NCBI GenBank assembly: GCA_035646815.1
Contig: DASRON010000038.1
Location: forward strand, 1-9,600
Direction: 5' to 3'
From: GCA-002784865 sp035646815
GTDB taxonomy: Bacteria > Patescibacteriota > Microgenomatia > Levybacterales > UBA12049
DNA length: 9,600 nucleotides
Made by a program: the position numbers and the translations under genes. The notes beneath the pieces are model-generated. The model was not told the DNA's origin. It saw only the letters and a program-made list of their open reading frames with translations, and made no database searches. The first letter of the stretch is position 1. Every line of letters begins with the position of its first letter. Positions 6,491-9,600 of the stretch are shown here, in pieces.

Positions 6491-7775
6491 GGATAAAATT
6501 AATGGTATGAAACTTGTTTATACTGCTTGTTTCTTAACTTTTTTATTATGGTTTATTGCAGCTCCTCTTCTTTTGAGAGTTTCATCTCCCTATTATATTT
6601 TAACAAGCATTGGTCAAATTTCTGGTCTTTTAGGAATAACTTTATTTGCAGTAAATCTTATAATTTCATCAAGACTTAAGGTTTTAGAAGTATATTTTGG
6701 AGGACTTGATTTTATTTATAGAAAACATCATAACTTTGGTTCAATAATTTTTATTCTGCTTTTGCTTCATCCTTTTTTCCTTTCCTTAAGATATCTGAGC
6801 TTTTCTTTAAGAGAAACAGCATTATTTTTTCTTCCAACATTTTCTGATATTCCAAAAAGCTTAGGTATTATGGCTTTTTTAATACTGAATTTTCTTCTGA
6901 TTTTAACTTTTTATTTTGCAATCAGATATCATCTTTGGAAATTCTCTCATAAATTTTTGGGCGTTGTTTTTATAATTGGATTCTTTCATTCGGTTTTAAT
7001 GCCAAGCGATATTACAAGAAATCTTCCTTTGAAACTATGGATTGTGTTTATTTCTTTTTCTGCATTTTTTGCCTATATGTATAGGTTTTATAAAGAAAAC
7101 TTTGATTGGAATTTTTCTTATATTATAAAAAACGTTAGAACTGAAGGAGAGATAACTGAAATTACAATGCGACCAAAAGAGAAAATCTTTAGTTTTAGAC
7201 CTGGACAATTTGCTTTTTTTGTATTTAAGCAGCCTGGTTTTAGTAGTGAAGATCATCCCTTTTCCTTTACCTCTTTTCCAGATGATAAAGAGCTTAAGAT
7301 TGCTATTAAAGCAGATGGTGATTATACAGAAGATGTAAAAAGTTTAAAGCTTGGTTCTACAATAAGAATAGAGGGTCCTTTTGGAAAATTTTACCATAAT
7401 CCACTAATAAATAAGAATCAAATATGGATTGCCGGAGGAGTTGGTATAACTCCATTTTTAAGCATGCTTAGTATTTTAAAAAATAAAGAAATAAAAGTGC
7501 ATTTGCATTGGTCAGTTTCTAAAACAAATGAAGCAATATATTTTGCAAAACTGGAGAAAATAAAAAGAGAAAATTCTAATTTTGATTTTACATTAATAAT
7601 TACAGATAAGGAAAATAGACTTACAGTAAAAAGCATAAGAAATAGAGATGGTAATATTTTAAATAAAGAAATTTATCTATGCGGTCCTTCTAAAATGATG
7701 AGAGAGTTAAAAAAACAATTTGTTAAATTAGGCGTTGATTCAAAAAAAATTCATTCTGAAGAATTTAGTTTATGA
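6489..7775 (+). CDS. Ferric reductase/NADPH oxidase-like transmembrane flavocytochrome
   Basis: This 428-residue enzyme should pass electrons from cytosolic NAD(P)H through FAD to two hemes in the membrane and on to an outside acceptor. About six membrane helices fill residues 14-200. Four histidines are placed as in the ferric reductase/NOX family: His80 and His94 (14 apart) in one helix, His154 and His167 (13 apart) in another. The first of each pair sits in an H..xG-like start (HHNFG, HKFLG). The cytosolic half has RPGQFAFF at 237-244, the FAD motif HPFSF at 256-260, GPFGKF at 296-301, the nucleotide-binding GGVGITPF at 316-323 and CGP at 398-400. The acceptor (iron, oxygen or a cytochrome) cannot be read from sequence, but a cytochrome b5 gene overlaps its end by four bases. 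The ATG at 6507 is an alternative start that would not affect any domain. Confidence 0.9.
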   Translation: MDKINGMKLVYTACFLTFLLWFIAAPLLLRVSSPYYILTSIGQISGLLGITLFAVNLIISSRLKVLEVYFGGLDFIYRKHHNFGSIIFILLLLHPFFLSLRYLSFSLRETALFFLPTFSDIPKSLGIMAFLILNFLLILTFYFAIRYHLWKFSHKFLGVVFIIGFFHSVLMPSDITRNLPLKLWIVFISFSAFFAYMYRFYKENFDWNFSYIIKNVRTEGEITEITMRPKEKIFSFRPGQFAFFVFKQPGFSSEDHPFSFTSFPDDKELKIAIKADGDYTEDVKSLKLGSTIRIEGPFGKFYHNPLINKNQIWIAGGVGITPFLSMLSILKNKEIKVHLHWSVSKTNEAIYFAKLEKIKRENSNFDFTLIITDKENRLTVKSIRNRDGNILNKEIYLCGPSKMMRELKKQFVKLGVDSKKIHSEEFSL

Positions 7776-8239
7776 AAAGAAAATATATAACATGGACACT
7801 TGTGTCATTTTGGTTATTTGTTGTAATAATTTTTATCTTGTCTTTAATCTTTACAGGGTCAGTAGGGAATATAAGTACTAGTAATAACGGTAACTCAGGT
7901 ACTTTAATGAGCGTAAAATTAACGGCAGAAGAGATAATAAAGCATAATGTCTCTTCAGATTGCTGGCTCATCATAAACAATAAAGTCTATGATGTTACTA
8001 GTTTTTTATTGTCACATCCTGGAGGAGAAGGTCTAATTACTCCTTTTTGTGGCAAAGAGGCAACAAGAGCTTTTGATACAAGAGAAGGGACAGGTTCTCA
8101 CTCGGGGAACGCAGCAAGTCTATTGACTAATTATTATATTGGTAATTTAAATCAAACTATTAACTTACAAAGTATCAAAAAACAAATTAAGCAAAGCGCA
8201 AAAGATCAGTTTGTTCCTAGAAAAGGGGAAGATGATTAA
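7772..8239 (+). CDS. Membrane-anchored cytochrome b5-domain protein
   Basis: This 155-residue protein has an N-terminal membrane anchor or uncleaved signal (residues 7-29 after a basic MKRK), then a Ser/Asn/Gly-rich linker (30-46), and a cytochrome b5 domain from about 48 to 127. The domain shows DCWLIINNKVYDVT at 63-76, the heme-binding HPGG at 82-85 (ligand His82) and a second candidate ligand His110 in GSHSGNA, ending with YYIGNL. Cys64 and Cys93 (in FCGKEAT) are spaced to allow a disulfide, as I would expect for an exported bacterial b5. The anchor suggests the heme domain lies outside the cell. The start overlaps the reductase stop as ATGA, so the two are translationally coupled and very likely functional partners, the b5 heme accepting electrons from the membrane hemes. 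A charged tail follows the domain. Confidence 0.88.
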   Translation: MKRKYITWTLVSFWLFVVIIFILSLIFTGSVGNISTSNNGNSGTLMSVKLTAEEIIKHNVSSDCWLIINNKVYDVTSFLLSHPGGEGLITPFCGKEATRAFDTREGTGSHSGNAASLLTNYYIGNLNQTINLQSIKKQIKQSAKDQFVPRKGEDD

Positions 8240-8248
8240 ATTAAAGCC

Positions 8249-8257
8249 TGATATAAT
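8249..8257 (+). promoter_or_regulatory. Extended -10 promoter for the RNA methyltransferase gene
   Basis: TGATATAAT at 8249-8257 is a perfect extended -10 element (TGn followed by TATAAT), a type that needs little or no -35 box, and none is visible. The predicted start seven bases later is 8264, the A of the ATG, so the mRNA would be leaderless. Confidence 0.6.
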
Positions 8258-8263
8258 CTAACA

Positions 8264-8794
8264 ATGCAAAAATTAAAACCGATTGTTTTAAGAAACTCAT
8301 CTCCATCAAAAGAAGAGTTAGAAAAAATAAAAAGAAATCCAATATATATTATTCTAGATAACGTATTGGATACATATAATGTTGGAGCAATTTTTAGACT
8401 TGCAGATGCGGTAGCGGCTGAAAAAGTTATTCTTTGCGGAGAAACAGAAACACCCCCAAATACTAGGATTAAAAAGGCTTCAATTAATACGACAGAGTGG
8501 GTATTATGGGAATATTCTTCTTCTGCTGAAAAAGCAGTAAAGAGTTTAAAGTCTAAGATTAAAAATTTATCAGTTGTTGTAGTAGAGCAAGATAAGAGAT
8601 CAATTCCTTTTCAAAAAGCAGAATACTCTTTTCCTATTGCTTTAGTTGTAGGACACGAGACACATGGAGTCTCAGAGGAAGTTTTAAATATGTCAGATAA
8701 GATTGTAGAGCTTCCTATGTACGGAGTAAATTCGTCTTTGAATGTAATGGTTTCTTTAGGTATAGTTCTTTATGAAGTGATAGAATACTTATAG
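8264..8794 (+). CDS. SpoU/TrmH-family RNA 2'-O-methyltransferase
   Basis: This 176-residue protein of the SPOUT superfamily transfers a methyl group from S-adenosylmethionine to a ribose 2'-OH in tRNA or rRNA. All three family motifs are visible: motif 1 at 35-49 (DTYNVGAIFRLADA, with Asn39 and Arg45), motif 2 at 125-140 (IALVVGHETHGVSEEV), and motif 3 at 148-166 (VELPMYGVNSSLN and following), which form the knotted cofactor site. It lacks the N-terminal RNA-binding extension of longer TrmH/RlmB proteins, so it is a minimal, mainly catalytic form, about the size of TrmL-type enzymes. The target nucleotide cannot be assigned. It starts 24 bases after the cytochrome gene, but its own extended -10 promoter suggests separate expression. 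Confidence 0.92.
   Translation: MQKLKPIVLRNSSPSKEELEKIKRNPIYIILDNVLDTYNVGAIFRLADAVAAEKVILCGETETPPNTRIKKASINTTEWVLWEYSSSAEKAVKSLKSKIKNLSVVVVEQDKRSIPFQKAEYSFPIALVVGHETHGVSEEVLNMSDKIVELPMYGVNSSLNVMVSLGIVLYEVIEYL
8778..8786 (+). promoter_or_regulatory. Possible extended -10 promoter for the glycosyltransferase gene
   Basis: TGATAGAAT at 8778-8786 is an extended -10 element with five of six matches to TATAAT, inside the last codons of the methyltransferase gene. Transcription would start near 8793, ten bases before the ATG at 8803. No good -35 box is visible. Read-through from the gene upstream is an equally good explanation for expression. Confidence 0.35.
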
Positions 8795-8802
8795 CAAAAC
8801 AA

Positions 8803-9492
8803 ATGAAAATTTCCGTAGTTGTGCCTGCTTATAATGAAGAAAAATACATTAGGAAATGTCTTCAGAGCTTAATAGATCAGGAAGAAAAACCAGATGAAAT
8901 TATTGTAGTTGACAATAATTGTAAAGATAAAACAGTAGAAATCTGTAAAAATTTTCCTGTAAGAATTGTTAGAGAAAAAAAATTAGGAATAATTGCTGCT
9001 AGAAATAAAGGCTTTAATTCTGCCTTATACAATATTATTGCAAGGTGTGATGCAGATTCTATTGCATCACCTGATTGGACTAAAAAAATTAAAGAAAATT
9101 TTAAGACAAACAGTATCGTCGCTCTTAGTGGCCCTGTAAAATTTTATGATTTTCCTTTAAAAAGCACGATGCTTTCAAATGGATACAGTACTGTTGTAAA
9201 GAGAATATATAAAAACCATGTTTTAATAGGCGCAAATATGGCACTTCGTAAATCTGCATGGGAGAAGATAAGAAATGAAGCAGCAGCAAAAGATAGTCAT
9301 GTTCACGAAGATGTTGACATTACAATGCTTGCTGGAAAAGTTGGCAATATTGGTTTTGATAAAAAAATGATAATGTTAACTTCTGCAAGAAGAATGAAAA
9401 AAAGACCACATTCATTTTTCGTTCAGTACCCGGTAAGGCTTTTGAAAACCTATAGAAGACATTCTAAAATAAGTAAGTCTGTGATTAAATAA
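8803..9492 (+). CDS. Family 2 glycosyltransferase
   Basis: This 229-residue GT-A fold enzyme should transfer a sugar from a nucleotide-sugar donor to a cell-surface acceptor; neither substrate can be read from the sequence. The N-terminus has the family signature ISVVVPAYNEEKYIRKCL (3-20), then EIIVVDNN at 32-39. The metal- and donor-binding DXD is D83-A84-D85 in RCDADS. An IGANMALRK segment at 142-150 and HEDVD at 168-172, with the probable catalytic acidic pair, complete the core. The protein ends with a very basic stretch (residues 196-229) that may touch the membrane surface; there is no true membrane helix. It starts eight bases after the methyltransferase stop. Its stop codon overlaps the end of a gene on the opposite strand by eight bases. 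Confidence 0.92.
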   Translation: MKISVVVPAYNEEKYIRKCLQSLIDQEEKPDEIIVVDNNCKDKTVEICKNFPVRIVREKKLGIIAARNKGFNSALYNIIARCDADSIASPDWTKKIKENFKTNSIVALSGPVKFYDFPLKSTMLSNGYSTVVKRIYKNHVLIGANMALRKSAWEKIRNEAAAKDSHVHEDVDITMLAGKVGNIGFDKKMIMLTSARRMKKRPHSFFVQYPVRLLKTYRRHSKISKSVIK

Positions 9493-9600
9493 GTTTACGA
9501 ATTCGAGTCTTTTTTCTTGCTCTGTCAATAACTTGACTAATTCTTCCTTGTGTGACTCCTAAATCATTAGCAATATCTGTTCTTGTATATCCTATTGCAA
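9485..9600 (-). CDS. Helix-turn-helix protein, sigma region 4-like (C-terminal part, cut by right edge)
   Basis: Reading the minus strand leftward from the window edge gives 37 residues in an open frame ending at TAA (9487-9485). The segment GYTRTDIANDLGVTQGRISQ reads as a helix-turn-helix, with the usual IA..LGV turn and a recognition helix after it. It is followed by a basic VIDRARKKTRIRKLI tail. The turn and the following RA.KK are like region 4 of sigma-70 family factors or small HTH regulators. The N-terminus lies outside the window, so it cannot be said whether it is a sigma factor, a regulator or a DNA-modifying enzyme with an HTH tail. Its last eight bases overlap the glycosyltransferase gene end to end. 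Confidence 0.65.
   Translation of the reverse strand, partial: AIGYTRTDIANDLGVTQGRISQVIDRARKKTRIRKLI

Noticed and set aside
7035..7980. Three minus-strand open frames of 71-73 codons over the reductase and cytochrome genes.
   Set aside because: All lie opposite well-supported conserved domains on the plus strand and have low-complexity translations; they are shadows.

Overview
The window is AT-rich, uses the standard stop codons including TGA, and is densely packed with genes. The gene set suggests an ultra-small bacterium of the Candidate Phyla Radiation (Patescibacteria), probably on the Microgenomates side. The clues are a secreted DUF5667/coiled-coil protein of a kind frequent in those genomes, a shortened PBP2, very short intergenic gaps, and no clear Shine-Dalgarno sequence before any of the ten visible start codons. 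This placement is inference from gene style; the window holds no rRNA or other marker suited to phylogeny.

Bases 1-2472 are the end of a cell-shape operon: the C-terminus of MreC, then MreD, then the transpeptidase PBP2 (mrdA), which together drive lateral wall synthesis. A 117-residue protein of unknown function follows at 2509-2862 with its own strong promoter. It contains HESYH (an HEXXH zinc-site pattern) and a later ESFAE, so it could be a tiny metallopeptidase-like protein. topA (DNA topoisomerase I) lies at 2922-4937. It meets tail to tail, with stop codons sharing one TTAA, a minus-strand gene for a small membrane protein of the YdjM/DUF457-like metal-dependent hydrolase type (4934-5383).

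A 92-base divergent promoter region (5384-5475) has outward-facing TTGACA boxes on both strands, embedded in an imperfect palindrome. It drives the membrane protein leftward and the DUF5667 protein rightward (5476-6477, GTG start). After this come a six-helix ferric reductase/NADPH oxidase-like flavocytochrome (6489-7775) and, overlapping it by four bases, a membrane-anchored cytochrome b5-domain protein (7772-8239). These two look like a transmembrane electron-transfer pair carrying electrons from cytosolic NAD(P)H through FAD and two membrane hemes to an external b5 heme. This is the most interesting module in the window, because such organisms usually lack a respiratory chain.

The right part holds a small SpoU/TrmH-type RNA methyltransferase (8264-8794), a family 2 glycosyltransferase (8803-9492), and the C-terminal end of a minus-strand helix-turn-helix protein running off the edge (9485-9600).

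Promoters at several genes place the predicted transcription start on, or within about ten bases of, the start codon. Together with the missing Shine-Dalgarno sequences, this suggests leaderless or nearly leaderless translation. No tRNA, rRNA, CRISPR array, insertion sequence or convincing rho-independent terminator was seen.
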